A stretch of 64,000 nt of DNA from an uncultured Balneola sp. (GTDB lineage Bacteria; Bacteroidota; Rhodothermia; Balneolales; Balneolaceae): assembly GCA_902529365.1 (NCBI GenBank), contig CABZWK010000005.1, forward strand, positions 1 to 64,000, given 5' to 3'. Shown one piece after another: positions 42,043 through 53,000 of this stretch. A program made the position numbers and the translations under genes. The stretch's first letter is position 1. The number at the start of each line of letters is the position of its first letter. The notes beneath the pieces are model-generated. The model was not told where the DNA came from. It searched no databases and saw only the letters and a list, made by a program, of their open reading frames with translations.

Positions 42043-42864
42043 ATGAGTCTGCGTTCTATTCCAAAAAAAGGGGAACAATTCCGACTAAATAAGTTCATTG
42101 CCCAATCGGGGCTGTGTTCGCGGCGAGAAGCTGATGAACGCATCGCCAATGGTGAGGTTACTGTGAATGGGAATTTAGTTACGGAAATGGGGTTTAAAGT
42201 AACCATGGATGATAAGGTAGAGGTAAAAGGTAAAGCGTTAAATCCTGAGCCACCTGTATATCTTTTACTCAATAAGCCTAAAAATACTATCACCACCACG
42301 TCGGATGAACATGGCCGAAATACCGTCATGGATGAAATTGAGCATGCCACGGGCTATCGGGTTTATCCCGTTGGAAGATTGGATAGGAATACCACAGGCT
42401 TATTATTACTAACAAATGATGGTGATTTGGCGCATCGACTCATGCATCCTTCTTTTAAAGTCCGAAAGACTTATGAAGTAGTGAGTGAACGACCCTTGTC
42501 CGACGCGGAATTAGCCGGTTTTCAGAAAGGTATTCCACTGGATGATGGTGTTGCTAAAGCTCACAAAGTTCAGGGGTTTGCTGATGCACCAGATCGTTTT
42601 CAACTGTCTGTATTTGAAGGGAGGAACCGCCTAATTAGACGAATGGTCGAGTATTATGGAACCGAAGTGACTAAGTTAAAACGAATTGAATATGCAGGCT
42701 TAGATTTAAAGGCAGTGCCTCCAGGTCGTTGGCGGTTTCTTCGTGACAAAGAGATTGTGGATTTGCGTGTCTTGGTTAAACTTAAACCATTGGAAAAAGT
42801 GGTTACCGTAAAAAAAGCATTGACGAAGACCCCAAAAAGAAAGAAAAAGCGTAAAAAGCATTAA
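42043..42864 (+). CDS. rluB: RluB/RsuA-family rRNA pseudouridine synthase
   Basis: The 273-residue protein has an S4 RNA-binding domain (residues 15-60, RLNKFIAQSGLCSRREADERI) and a catalytic domain with YPVGRLDRNTTGLLLLTNDG, where the Asp in GRLD is catalytic, then KTYEVVSERPLSD and GRNRLIRRMVEYYG. These are RsuA/RluB/RluE/RluF features; the position beside scpB favours RluB, which modifies 23S rRNA near the peptidyl-transferase centre. The last 15 residues are almost all Lys and Arg, adding RNA affinity. Downstream is a 279-bp gap with only a weak hairpin, TTCGA-TAG-TCGAA, at 42865-42877. Confidence 0.93.
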   Translation: MSLRSIPKKGEQFRLNKFIAQSGLCSRREADERIANGEVTVNGNLVTEMGFKVTMDDKVEVKGKALNPEPPVYLLLNKPKNTITTTSDEHGRNTVMDEIEHATGYRVYPVGRLDRNTTGLLLLTNDGDLAHRLMHPSFKVRKTYEVVSERPLSDAELAGFQKGIPLDDGVAKAHKVQGFADAPDRFQLSVFEGRNRLIRRMVEYYGTEVTKLKRIEYAGLDLKAVPPGRWRFLRDKEIVDLRVLVKLKPLEKVVTVKKALTKTPKRKKKRKKH

Positions 42865-43143
42865 TTCGATAGTCGAAGGTTTTTAAATTAAACCTGGATT
42901 TATTTTACTAGCATGGCCTATTTAATTCTTTTTTACATTTGATGTGCTTGCTATCTAGGCCTAAGCTACTCATTTTGTAACCTTGTTTACACTGTAGTAT
43001 ATTAAGTAAAAAATACGGTATGCCTTCATATATTAGATTTTTTTTTGATGACCAACCATGTTTTACTTACTGAAATACTCAACGTGTTGAATCGTACAGG
43101 AATTTGAATTTTGATTCATTTAAAAATAACGAAACCCATTAGC

Positions 43144-45624
43144 ATGAACTACGGTAAACCAACAATATGGCGCTTAGCTATATTATTCATAGTGTCAACA
43201 TTCACCTTCTCGGCTTGTTCGACCTTTAAAAAAGCAGAAGCGCCAAAACCTATGGCTAGCGCTCCAAAACAACCTTCCAAAAAAGGAGATATGAAGGCCT
43301 TTTCCGAAGTAATAACGGATAAAGCAATCTCTGATGAAGGGGTATTTACAGTCCATAAAGTGGATGATAAATATTACTTTGAAATTCCAAATGAGATGCT
43401 CGAAAGAGAGATGTTATTGGTTAGTAGAGTGGCAGGGACCACACAAAACCTAAGCTTTGGTGGGGCAGGGCAAAAGGCTCGTTCTCAGCAGGTGATTCGT
43501 TGGCAGCAAAAAGAGAAACAAGTACTACTTCGTCATGTATCCTATTCAAGTGTTGCTGATGCAGACGATCCTGTTTACAACTCGGTGCGTAACAATAATT
43601 TTGAACCAGTGGTTGCCACCTTCAAGATTGAAACTATGGGTGAGGATAGTTCGTCTGTGGTCATAGATGCTACAAGCTTATATACCGCAGATGTGGCACT
43701 ATTAAGCGGATTGAGTTCATTTCAACGAAGAAACTTTCAGGTTCGAAGACTTGATGGTTCCAGAACCTTTATTGAGCGAATGGCTAGTTACCCAGAGAAC
43801 TTAGAAGTACGCCATGTGCTAACCTATGATGCAGGTAGTCCTCCAGATGATGCATCTACAGGAACTATTTCTTTAGAAATGAACCAATCAATGATTCTAC
43901 TTCCTGAGGAACCTCATACGCCTAGAAATCATGATATGAGAGTTGGTTATTTTTCTATCTCTCAGTATGACTATAGCTCTGAAAAACATCGAGCTGCACA
44001 AAACAGATACATCACACGGTGGAAATTGGTGCCAGCCGACAAGGAAGCTTATCTAAGAGGGGAATTAGTTGAACCTGAAGAACCAATCATTTACTATCTG
44101 GACCCAGCTACTCCCGAAAAATGGAGAAAGTATTTGGTCCAAGGTATTGAGGATTGGAATGTGGCATTTGAAGCCGCCGGATTCAAAAATGCTATCATAG
44201 GTAAAGAAGCACCATCACCGGAGGAAGATCCAGAGTTTTCACCAGAAGATGTTCGATACTCAGTTATCCGTTATATAACCAATCCTATTCAGAATGCGCA
44301 AGGGCCTCATGTTCATGACCCCAGAACCGGTCAAATTTTAGAGAGTGATATACTTTGGTATCACAATGTGATGAACTTGTTACGGAATTGGTATTTCATT
44401 CAAACAGCCGCAGTCAATCCAGGCGCACGAAACGTAGACTTTGATACCGAATTAATGGGTGAACTTGTACGGTTTGTTGCTGCTCATGAAGTGGGACATA
44501 CTCTTGGATTACCTCATAATATGGGTTCCAGTGCAGGATATACGGTTGAGCAATTGCGTGATCCAGAGTTTACCTCAACCCACGGGGTAGCCCCATCCAT
44601 CATGGATTATGCGCGATTCAACTATGTTGCACAGCCTGGTGATGGCGTTACAAACTTCTTTCCATTGGTAGGTGAATATGATATTTGGTCTATTAAATGG
44701 GGGTACTCTTGGTTCCCAGATGTGGAAGAAGCCGATGATGAGAATGAGATACTTCACGATTGGATCGTTGCAAATGGGGATGATCCATTGTATTTCTTTG
44801 GATATGCCACGGGTGCTGATCCCCGTTCTCAGACCGAAGCCATTGGTGATGATGCGATGGAAGCCAGCGAATTAGGCATTGCTAACTTAGAGCGTATCAC
44901 AGGGAACCTTATTGAATGGATTGAAGCACCAGGGCAGGACTTCGATGATTTGGCCGAGCTTTATGGAAATGTGATCTCTCAATGGAGGCGCTACATGGGA
45001 CATGTAACCACCTATATTGGCGGAGTCTATGAGACTTACAAAACTTTCGATCAAGAAGGCGGTGTGTATGAAGTAGTGAGTGAAGCAGATCAACAAAGAT
45101 CCATGGAATTCCTACAAGAATATGCCTTCTCAACACCTAATTGGGCCTTTAACAGAGACATATTAGACCGAATTAATGAATCTACAGCGGTTGAAACTTT
45201 CCGTTCAGCACAGTCAGGTGTACTTAATGGCGTCTTAAATCCGACCAGAATTGCTCGTTTAACCGAAGCAGAAACACGTACCGATGCCGATACGTATACT
45301 CTTTTTGAGATGATGGATGATTTGCGTAACGGTATTTTTAGTGAATTACGTGCGAATGAAAACGTAGATGTTCACCGTCGGCACCTACAACGAGCTTATG
45401 TAGAGCGAATGGAATATTTAATGACTCAAGAGCCATCAGGATTTTTTGGTTCAAGGATAGATGTTAGCCAGTCCGATATTCGACCAGCTGTACGTAATCA
45501 GTTGACTTTATTGCGAAGAGATTCTGGCCGTAGAATCAGTGCAGGTAATATCGACCGAGCCACTCGAGTTCATTTAGAGGATACCATCGCACGAATCGAC
45601 AGCATTCTTGAAGAGAATGACTAA
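43144..45624 (+). CDS. Zinc-dependent metzincin-like metalloprotease lipoprotein (DUF5117/DUF5118 type)
   Basis: The start is ATG 43144 (MNYGKPTIWRLAILF), leading into a signal ending FSACS, so it is a lipoprotein; a TTG at 43111 is in the same frame but would precede the signal. The 826-residue protein has the metzincin site HEVGHTLGLPH with the three His ligands and catalytic Glu, near residue 450, followed by NMGSSAGYT. N-terminal DUF5118/DUF5117-like domains occupy residues about 40-330. Such proteases are common in Bacteroidota, where their substrates are unknown. It is followed by a strong terminator, then a BNR-repeat protein gene, which is thus independently transcribed. Confidence 0.9.
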   Translation: MNYGKPTIWRLAILFIVSTFTFSACSTFKKAEAPKPMASAPKQPSKKGDMKAFSEVITDKAISDEGVFTVHKVDDKYYFEIPNEMLEREMLLVSRVAGTTQNLSFGGAGQKARSQQVIRWQQKEKQVLLRHVSYSSVADADDPVYNSVRNNNFEPVVATFKIETMGEDSSSVVIDATSLYTADVALLSGLSSFQRRNFQVRRLDGSRTFIERMASYPENLEVRHVLTYDAGSPPDDASTGTISLEMNQSMILLPEEPHTPRNHDMRVGYFSISQYDYSSEKHRAAQNRYITRWKLVPADKEAYLRGELVEPEEPIIYYLDPATPEKWRKYLVQGIEDWNVAFEAAGFKNAIIGKEAPSPEEDPEFSPEDVRYSVIRYITNPIQNAQGPHVHDPRTGQILESDILWYHNVMNLLRNWYFIQTAAVNPGARNVDFDTELMGELVRFVAAHEVGHTLGLPHNMGSSAGYTVEQLRDPEFTSTHGVAPSIMDYARFNYVAQPGDGVTNFFPLVGEYDIWSIKWGYSWFPDVEEADDENEILHDWIVANGDDPLYFFGYATGADPRSQTEAIGDDAMEASELGIANLERITGNLIEWIEAPGQDFDDLAELYGNVISQWRRYMGHVTTYIGGVYETYKTFDQEGGVYEVVSEADQQRSMEFLQEYAFSTPNWAFNRDILDRINESTAVETFRSAQSGVLNGVLNPTRIARLTEAETRTDADTYTLFEMMDDLRNGIFSELRANENVDVHRRHLQRAYVERMEYLMTQEPSGFFGSRIDVSQSDIRPAVRNQLTLLRRDSGRRISAGNIDRATRVHLEDTIARIDSILEEND

Positions 45625-45642
45625 TTAATTCAAATTTCATGA

Positions 45643-45671
45643 AGTCCCCTTTAGTCAAGGGGGCTTTTTTT
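45643..45671 (+). terminator. Rho-independent terminator after the metalloprotease gene
   Basis: AGTCCCCTT (45643-45651), a 5-nt loop and AAGGGGGCT (45657-45665) form a 9-bp stem with one G-T wobble, directly followed by six T residues (45666-45671). It is 19 bp after the stop at 45624 and 58 bp before the next ATG. Confidence 0.85.
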
Positions 45672-45729
45672 ACTCCTGTTTAAAGAGCATTCGCTCCTAC
45701 AGTATTTTCAAACTAAACCCCCTTAGAAT

Positions 45730-48700
45730 ATGAAAGTTTTACAACAAATCCTTTTTCTTAACGTAGCTGTTCTCATTACACTATCTACTATGCTAAGCGC
45801 TCAACAGGTAGATATGGAGTTGCTAAAATCCATTGAGCCTCGCAACATCGGCCCTGCAGGTATGTCAGGAAGGATTACCGCTATTGAAGTGGTAGAATCC
45901 AATCATGATATTATGTATGCTGGGTCTGCGTCTGGTGGTATATGGAAATCGGTGAGTGGAGGGGTAGCTTGGGAACCTATTTTTGATGAATACGCAGTAT
46001 CTTCTATTGGGGCTATCGATATCTATCAAGCAAGTCCGGATATAGTTTGGGTTGGAACGGGGGAAGGGAATCCACGTAATTCCCAGAGCTCAGGCGCAGG
46101 AGTCTATCGTAGTTTAGATGGAGGGCGTAGTTTTGAATTTATGGGACTAGAAGGGGTTCGAAATGTCCACCGAATTATCGTTCATCCTACTGATCCAAAT
46201 ACTGTTTGGGTTGGCGGTCAGGGTGATGCATGGGCGGATAGTGAGCATCGTGGGGTGTATAAAACCACCGATGGCGGTAAGACATGGGACAAAGTGTTGT
46301 ATATCAATAGCCGTACGGGTGTGGGTGATATGGTGATGGATCCAAGTAACCCCAACAAAATCTTGGTTAACATGTGGGAGTTTCGTCGTTGGCCTTGGTT
46401 TTTTAAATCAGGTGGTGAGGGTTCTGGAATGTACATGACCTTAGATGGTGGTGAAACTTGGAACGAAATCACTGACGAAAATGGAATGCCAGAAGGAGAA
46501 TTAGGGAGAATGGGTATCGCTTTTTCTTCGTCTAAACCGAATATTGTATATGCAATCATCGAATCCAGTGCGAACGCTATTTACAGAAGTGAGGATGGTG
46601 GTTTTAGTTGGGAGTTACGCCAGACGGTTAAGGATGATTCCGATGTAGGAAACCGACCTTTCTATTATTCTGAAATCTATGTAGATCCATTTAATGAAAA
46701 TCGAGTCTTTAGTATCTTTACATATATGTCTGTAAGTGAGGATGGAGCGAAAAGCTTTGAAAGTCTTTATCCTTTCTACAACTGGGTTCACCCAGATCAC
46801 CATGCTTTTTGGATGAGCCCAACAAATCCTGGTTTTATTGTTCAAGGAAACGATGGAGGACTTAATATTTCACATGATGGCGGTATAACATGGCGCTTTG
46901 CTGAAAATATTCCTGTTGGTCAGTATTACCATGTTAACGTAGATATGGAAATCCCTTATAATGTATACGGTGGTATGCAGGATAATGGTTCTTGGGAAGG
47001 TCCTGCTTATGTGTGGAGAGATGGGGGAATTCGAAATGCCTATTGGGATGAGTTATTTTTTGGAGATGGTTTCGATGTGATGATGGATCCAAGCGATTCT
47101 AGATATCTTTATGCAATGTCACAACAAGGTAATGTGGGACGAGTTGATCGAGAGACCGGAACCGCCCGCTTTGTTAAACCAACCCATCCCGATGGAGAAA
47201 ACTTACGGTTTAACTGGAATGCGGCCATCAATTTTGACTCTTTTGATGAGAAGACTATCTATTTTGGTAGCCAATATGTGCATAAAAGTACCAATCGAGG
47301 GGAGAGTTGGACCATTATATCTCCCGATCTAACTACAAACGATACCACAAAGCAGATGCAGCACGAGAGTGGTGGGTTAACCATGGACGCCACTGGCGCT
47401 GAAAATCATACCACTATCTTGGCTATTGAGCCTAGTCCGGTTGACCAAAATATTATTTGGGTAGGAACTGATGATGGTAACATTCAAATAACCACCGATG
47501 GAGGAGAAAATTGGACCAATACCGCTGGTAATCTCAAAGATATCCCTGAGGGTAGTTATGTGGCTCAGGTAAAAGCTTCTCGTTTTAACGCAGGTGAAGC
47601 GGTAGCGGTTATCAATAATTATCGCCAGGGAGACTGGACCCCTTATGTAGTCCATACCACCAACTATGGGAAAAAGTGGACCAATATTGTTGAGAGTAAA
47701 GGCTTAGAAGGGTATGCTCTTTCTTTTGTGCAGGATTTAGTTGAACCAAAACTAATGTTTGTAGGAACCGAGTTCGGGTTGTATTTCACCATAGACGGAG
47801 GTGATAGCTGGACTAGATGGACCAATGGGTATCCAACCGTTTCTACCTATGACATGGTTATTCATCCACGTGAACATGACCTTGTAATGGGTACGTTTGG
47901 CCGCTCTTTTTGGGTATTGGATGATATCCGGCCACTTCGAGAATTAGCAGCTGAGGGATTAGACGAGCTGGATAAACCAATTAAAGCCTTTGATAGTCCA
48001 GATGCGTATTTAGCAAACTGGCGTCAAGCAATGGGAACTCGTTTTGCTGCCGACGCTATGTATTCAGGTGATAATAGACCTCGTGGTGCCATGATCACGT
48101 ATTCGGTGAATAAAGAGTTGTCCAAAAAGTCTGAAAAAGCAGATGCTCCTGCTAATAACAGTCGTTCATGGGGAAGAAGAGGGTTGGATGAGGAGCAAGT
48201 TAAAGTGGCTATTTTTGATGAATCAGGTGAAAATATCCGCAATTTTGCAGTGACTCCAGATCATAATGGAGTGAACCGTATGCAATGGGGTTTAGAGCGT
48301 AAGGGTATGAAACGTCCTTCACGCAGAGCTGCTCGTCCAAATATGCCTGAACCACGAGGTGGGGATGTGTTGCCAGGAACCTATAAAGTAGTGATGAGCT
48401 ATGCAGGTAGTAAAGATTCTACTATGGTGACCGTTCATTACGACCCTCGAATTGAAATTACTATGGAGGCTCTTGAAGCTACCGCCGCACTCGAAGATGC
48501 TGCTGGAGCTTTAGGTGCTGAGCTTGCTAAAGCCGTTTCGTCGTTGGTTACAGCCGAAGGCATACTCAAAGTAAACAAAGGACTTATGGACGCAGATCCT
48601 CGATCTGCTGAAGAGTTAATAGTAGTACGTAATACCCACAAAGCCACACAAGAAAGCTTAGATGCACTATATGCTCACATTTTTGGAAGTAATGATGACG

Positions 48701-48954
48701 AACGTCAAGGAATCGTCAGAAATCCTGAGGTCACTGTAATGTCTAGGTTGTATGGGGCTGGTAGATATCTAGGTAATGACATTGATGGACCAGGAGCTAC
48801 CGAGGAAAATTTATTAAGGCTTGCCAGGGAAGCAGTGTCGGAAGCCATGGAAAAAATTGATGCTTTCTTAAACCAAGATTGGCCCACCTATGAGGCGGTG
48901 GTTCGAGATGCTAATTTAAGTCCATTTAAATCCCTTACTGGAGAGGATAATTAG
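45730..48954 (+). CDS. Secreted VPS10/BNR-repeat (sialidase-like propeller) protein
   Basis: The 1074-residue protein has a cleavable signal peptide (hydrophobic to about residue 22, ending LSAQQ). It then carries many BNR-like Asp-box repeats such as SLDGGRSFEF, TTDGGKTWDK, TLDGGETWNE, SEDGGFSWEL, SHDGGITWRF, TTDGGENWTN and TIDGGDSWTRW, which build beta-propellers like those of the sortilin/VPS10 family. The C-terminal 300 residues (from about 780) lack the repeats and include a small beta-domain and helical tail. It is a periplasmic or surface protein; a hydrolase function is often assigned to relatives but is unproven. It follows the metalloprotease gene but has its own transcript because of the terminator. 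Confidence 0.85.
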   Translation: MKVLQQILFLNVAVLITLSTMLSAQQVDMELLKSIEPRNIGPAGMSGRITAIEVVESNHDIMYAGSASGGIWKSVSGGVAWEPIFDEYAVSSIGAIDIYQASPDIVWVGTGEGNPRNSQSSGAGVYRSLDGGRSFEFMGLEGVRNVHRIIVHPTDPNTVWVGGQGDAWADSEHRGVYKTTDGGKTWDKVLYINSRTGVGDMVMDPSNPNKILVNMWEFRRWPWFFKSGGEGSGMYMTLDGGETWNEITDENGMPEGELGRMGIAFSSSKPNIVYAIIESSANAIYRSEDGGFSWELRQTVKDDSDVGNRPFYYSEIYVDPFNENRVFSIFTYMSVSEDGAKSFESLYPFYNWVHPDHHAFWMSPTNPGFIVQGNDGGLNISHDGGITWRFAENIPVGQYYHVNVDMEIPYNVYGGMQDNGSWEGPAYVWRDGGIRNAYWDELFFGDGFDVMMDPSDSRYLYAMSQQGNVGRVDRETGTARFVKPTHPDGENLRFNWNAAINFDSFDEKTIYFGSQYVHKSTNRGESWTIISPDLTTNDTTKQMQHESGGLTMDATGAENHTTILAIEPSPVDQNIIWVGTDDGNIQITTDGGENWTNTAGNLKDIPEGSYVAQVKASRFNAGEAVAVINNYRQGDWTPYVVHTTNYGKKWTNIVESKGLEGYALSFVQDLVEPKLMFVGTEFGLYFTIDGGDSWTRWTNGYPTVSTYDMVIHPREHDLVMGTFGRSFWVLDDIRPLRELAAEGLDELDKPIKAFDSPDAYLANWRQAMGTRFAADAMYSGDNRPRGAMITYSVNKELSKKSEKADAPANNSRSWGRRGLDEEQVKVAIFDESGENIRNFAVTPDHNGVNRMQWGLERKGMKRPSRRAARPNMPEPRGGDVLPGTYKVVMSYAGSKDSTMVTVHYDPRIEITMEALEATAALEDAAGALGAELAKAVSSLVTAEGILKVNKGLMDADPRSAEELIVVRNTHKATQESLDALYAHIFGSNDDERQGIVRNPEVTVMSRLYGAGRYLGNDIDGPGATEENLLRLAREAVSEAMEKIDAFLNQDWPTYEAVVRDANLSPFKSLTGEDN

Positions 48955-49027
48955 CCAGCTAACGAAGAACGATGGAAGCATTCATTGTTTTTTTGAGAAT
49001 ATACCTTATATCTTCCGTGCTGGAATC

Positions 49028-49825
49028 TTGGTGGGAGGTATTTTCATTTTTTGGATTATTGAGGGAGTGTTCCCTCTCTTCGAAATCGGCTATCAAAAAG
49101 TACGACATGCGCTTATTAACGGCGTTTTGACGCTATTTTTTGTCATCATTGGACTGGGCTTTGCTGGAATCCTCTTGTGGAGTTCTGAGTGGGTAAGTAC
49201 ACAGGAAATAGGGCTGATACATTGGATTACCATGCCGGTGTGGTTGCAGGCCGTGTTGGCGGTTCTTTTACTTGATTTTTTTGGAGCATATTTGGTGCAT
49301 TGGGTTGAGCATAAATTTAAATTTCTGTGGAAGTTTCATTTGGTTCATCATAGCGATACTCATGTGGATGTGACCACAGGTCTCAGACATCATCCAGGAG
49401 AAGCGGTATTTCGAATGCTTTTTACAATACTTGGTGTAATTGTGGTAGGTGCCCCAATTTGGATGGTATTTTTATACCAAACCTGTTCTGCTTTCTTCAC
49501 TCATTTTAATCATGCTAATATTCGTTTACCATTGAAAATGGATCGAAGGCTATCGTGGGTTTTGGTAACCCCAAACATGCATAAGGTGCATCATCACTTT
49601 ACTCAGCCTTACACGGATACCAATTATGGTAATATATTTGCTATTTGGGATCGTCTGTTTGGAACCTTTGCTCAAGTGGACGATGCAACAAAGTTAGTGT
49701 ACGGGATTGATACCCACATGGATTCTAAGGAGCACGAAGATGTGATTAATTTGCTTAAAATTCCTTTTCAGCCCTATAGACCTCCAATAGGCTCTAAGTT
49801 TTCTGAAACCAAAACAAATGAATAG
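49028..49825 (+). CDS. Sterol desaturase/fatty acid hydroxylase family protein, N-terminus frame-disrupted
   Basis: The 265-residue membrane protein has four to five hydrophobic segments and the eight-histidine di-iron pattern of the family: HWVEHKF, HLVHHSDTH, HHPGE, HFNHAN and HKVHHH. Members hydroxylate or desaturate lipids. The open frame is entered only by TTG 49028, but the protein-like sequence continues upstream as NIPYIFRAGI, and ATG 48972 (MEAFIVF) would join it if one T were added to the T7 run at 48988-48994. The true N-terminus is therefore uncertain: an indel, a base-call error, or -1 slippage on T-TTT-TTG. The catalytic part is intact. Confidence 0.82.
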   Translation: MVGGIFIFWIIEGVFPLFEIGYQKVRHALINGVLTLFFVIIGLGFAGILLWSSEWVSTQEIGLIHWITMPVWLQAVLAVLLLDFFGAYLVHWVEHKFKFLWKFHLVHHSDTHVDVTTGLRHHPGEAVFRMLFTILGVIVVGAPIWMVFLYQTCSAFFTHFNHANIRLPLKMDRRLSWVLVTPNMHKVHHHFTQPYTDTNYGNIFAIWDRLFGTFAQVDDATKLVYGIDTHMDSKEHEDVINLLKIPFQPYRPPIGSKFSETKTNE

Positions 49826-49962
49826 CTAATCAATTAAATCTGGATTCTCATTATCGGCTACATACTATCTGTATTTTTCCATTAATAAAAAATTAAGATA
49901 CTTGTAATTTATTGCATTACTATAACTTGCGATTAAATGACTAAAAGTCTTTCTTGTATTTA

Positions 49963-49972
49963 GAAGCGCTTC
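49963..49972. promoter_or_regulatory. LacI/GalR-type operator candidate GAAGCGCTTC before susC
   Basis: GAAGCGCTTC is a perfect 10-bp palindrome and contains AAGCGCTT, which fits the AAnCGnTT core of LacI-family operators. It lies 50 bp before the SusC start, in the promoter region of a carbohydrate locus. No LacI regulator gene is in this window. Inference from pattern and place. Confidence 0.45.
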
Positions 49973-50022
49973 CAATTATCTGCTCTTCAACTTAGATTTC
50001 TTAAACAAAAAATAAAAACACT

Positions 50023-53000
50023 ATGAATAAACAATATGTAAAAGTATGGTCTATTGCATCCATGTATGCTTTAGTATCAATTTTTATTACACATGTAGGT
50101 AGTTCATTAGTATTTGCTCAAGCGAGTAATTTTGAATCAGTAACCACACAATTAGCCTATAATTCTACTGATAATTATAGAATCATTGAAGTATCTGGTA
50201 CTGTTACAGACGCACAAACAGGAGAGCCAATCCCTGCAGCAAATGTTATTGTATTGGGTACAACTATTGGCACCAGTACCAATGCTGAAGGAGAATATTC
50301 TTTAAACGTACCAGATGACGCAGAAATTCTACAATTCAGTTATTTAGGTTATGTAACAGTAGAAGTTCCTGTAAATGGTCGATCGGTCATTGATGTAAGC
50401 CTGGAGCAAGATTTACTGTTTTTAGATGACCTAGTGGTAGTTGGATACGGTACTCAACAACGACAGGAAGTGACAGGAGCAATTACTTCCGTACGTTCAG
50501 AAGAAATTCAAAATATTCCTGTTTCTAGTTTTGAAAATGCTTTGCAAGGTAGAATGGCAGGGGTAAATGTTGCAGAGTCAACAGGGGAGCCAGGAGCATC
50601 TCCACAGATTACCATACGTGGTACAGGTTCTATTTCAGCAGGAAATTCTCCTCTTTATGTAATTGATGGTGTTCCAATTACGACAAATCGGAATTTACAA
50701 TCCGATATTGGTAGTCAGCGTTCATCGTTTCAACCACCTAGTGCGAATCCATTAGCTACGATAAATCCAAATGATATAGAATCTATTGAAGTTCTAAAAG
50801 ATGCTTCAGCTGCTGCAATTTATGGTTCAAGGGGATCTAATGGGGTTATTTTAATTACTACTAAGCAAGGTACAGCAGGTAGAACATCTGTTAATTTTAG
50901 TTCTTATTTGGGTGTTTCCAATGTATTTAATAAGCCTGATATGATGAATGCTGAGGAGCTAATACAATACACAAAAGAATCTCGTAACAATAATTATCTA
51001 CAAGAAATAGAAGTTGGTAACCAGGCTGCTAACCCAGATTATGATCCAAATACAAATGCAGGTCGACCAAACATATCTCATTTCTTAATTCCTGAACAAT
51101 ATGTTAATTGGAATGGAACGGATACAGACTGGCTAGATTTAATTTTTAGCCCGGCATCTATGCAAAATTATGATTTATCCATTAGCGGTGGAAATTCTAG
51201 CACGACATATGCTTTTTCTACAGGTTATTTGGATCAAGAAGGGATTATTAAAGGTTCCGCATTCCAACGTTATACCTTGCGATTGGGTTTAACGCATAAG
51301 ATGAATGATGATCTTACTATTGGTGCTAACATGAATTCAGCATTAGCCCAGCATGATCGTCTACCAGCTAATGCAGCGTATTTTGGTCAACCTCCTGGGA
51401 TAGTGTATTCCGCAATGGTTCATTCGCCAGTGGTAGCACCATACAATGATGATGGAACTATTAATCAACGAAATAATCAAGGCTTTTTGGGTGGTGGAAC
51501 TTCATCTGCAAGTAATCCTTTAGCTATCATGAAATATATTAGCGAAGACATTCAAAATACTCGTGTTTTTGGCAATATGTTTACAGATTACAATCTTAAT
51601 GAAAATATCACCTTTAAATCCTTATTGGGTTACAACGTAGAGACTATGCAGCAAAGTTTTTATAGAGGTACAGAGTTTCTCTATAGAACTCAGAGTTCTC
51701 CACAACCATTTGCTCAAACTGGTTCGGGTAATTTATTTAATTGGATCTGGGAGAATACGGTCAATTATTCTGATAATTTTGGAATGAACCACAAGGTGAA
51801 TTTGATAGCAGGTTATACTGCCCAAAAAGAACGTATTGAACGAAGTGTAATTGAGTCCAATGGGTTTACTGATGATCAAATAACTACCATTAATGGCGGT
51901 ATTGTAAATAGTGGTGAGGAAGTAATTGAGGAATGGAGTTTAGTTTCAGCCCTTGCCAGACTAAATTACGTATTTAAGGATAGATATCTCATAACAGCAA
52001 CTGTTCGTTCAGATAGATCATCTAGATTTGGTGCCAATAACCAAACTGGTATTTTTCCATCATTTTCGCTTGGATGGAGAGCTAATGAAGAAAGCTTCTT
52101 AAGTAGTGTTGATGAAATTAGTGAATTGAAATTAAGAGCTAGTTATGGAGTAACTGGTAACTTTGAGATACCTAATTATGGCGCTATAGGTTTACTTGGT
52201 GGTGCAAACTATGTGGATGGCTCTTCTCAAATTAATGGTGTAGCTCCAAGTACTTCAAGTAATGCTGATTTAACTTGGGAAACTACATACCAAACAAATT
52301 TTGGTCTAGACTATGCACTACTTGATGACAGAATTTATGGTTCAATTGATGTATATAACTCAACCACACAAGATTTATTATTATTTGTAACCGTACCTGC
52401 TGCAAGTGGATTTGATGTAGCTTTGACCAATATTGGTGAAGTGGAGAATAAAGGTTTTGAATTTTCTTTAACTAGTAGAAATATGGTAGGGCAATTTAAT
52501 TGGGCTACTGATTTCAACTTTGCAGCTAATGAAAATACCGTAACTAAACTTGGTCCAGAAGGTGACGACATTCTAAGCAGTGGAGTTGCTGGTGCTCGGC
52601 ATATAACCCGAATTGGTGATCCAATAGGTAGTTATTATGGATATGTTGTTGATGGTATTTACCAGAGTCAAGCAGAAATTGATGCAACACCTGTAGATGA
52701 ATTGGTTGGGTCTGGAGGTGCAAGACCTGGCGATTTTAGGTTTAAAGACATCAATGGTGACGGTAAAATTACATCTGATGATCGAACTGTAACAGGTAGT
52801 TACCATCCTGATTATACTTATGGTATAACCAATAGATTTAACTATAAAAACTTTGACTTAAACATCTTTATTCAAGGTGTAATGGGTCGTGAGGTTCTAA
52901 ATTTAACAGCGCGCCACCTAAAAAATGGTGAAGCAAATTTTGGTTCCTATGCCGTTCTTAATGATCGTTGGAGATCAGAATCAGATCCTGGTAATGGTAT

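Noticed and set aside
42865-42884. Terminator after the RluB-like gene
   Set aside because: The stem TTCGA/TCGAA is only 5 bp with a short, interrupted T-run; too weak to call as a terminator.
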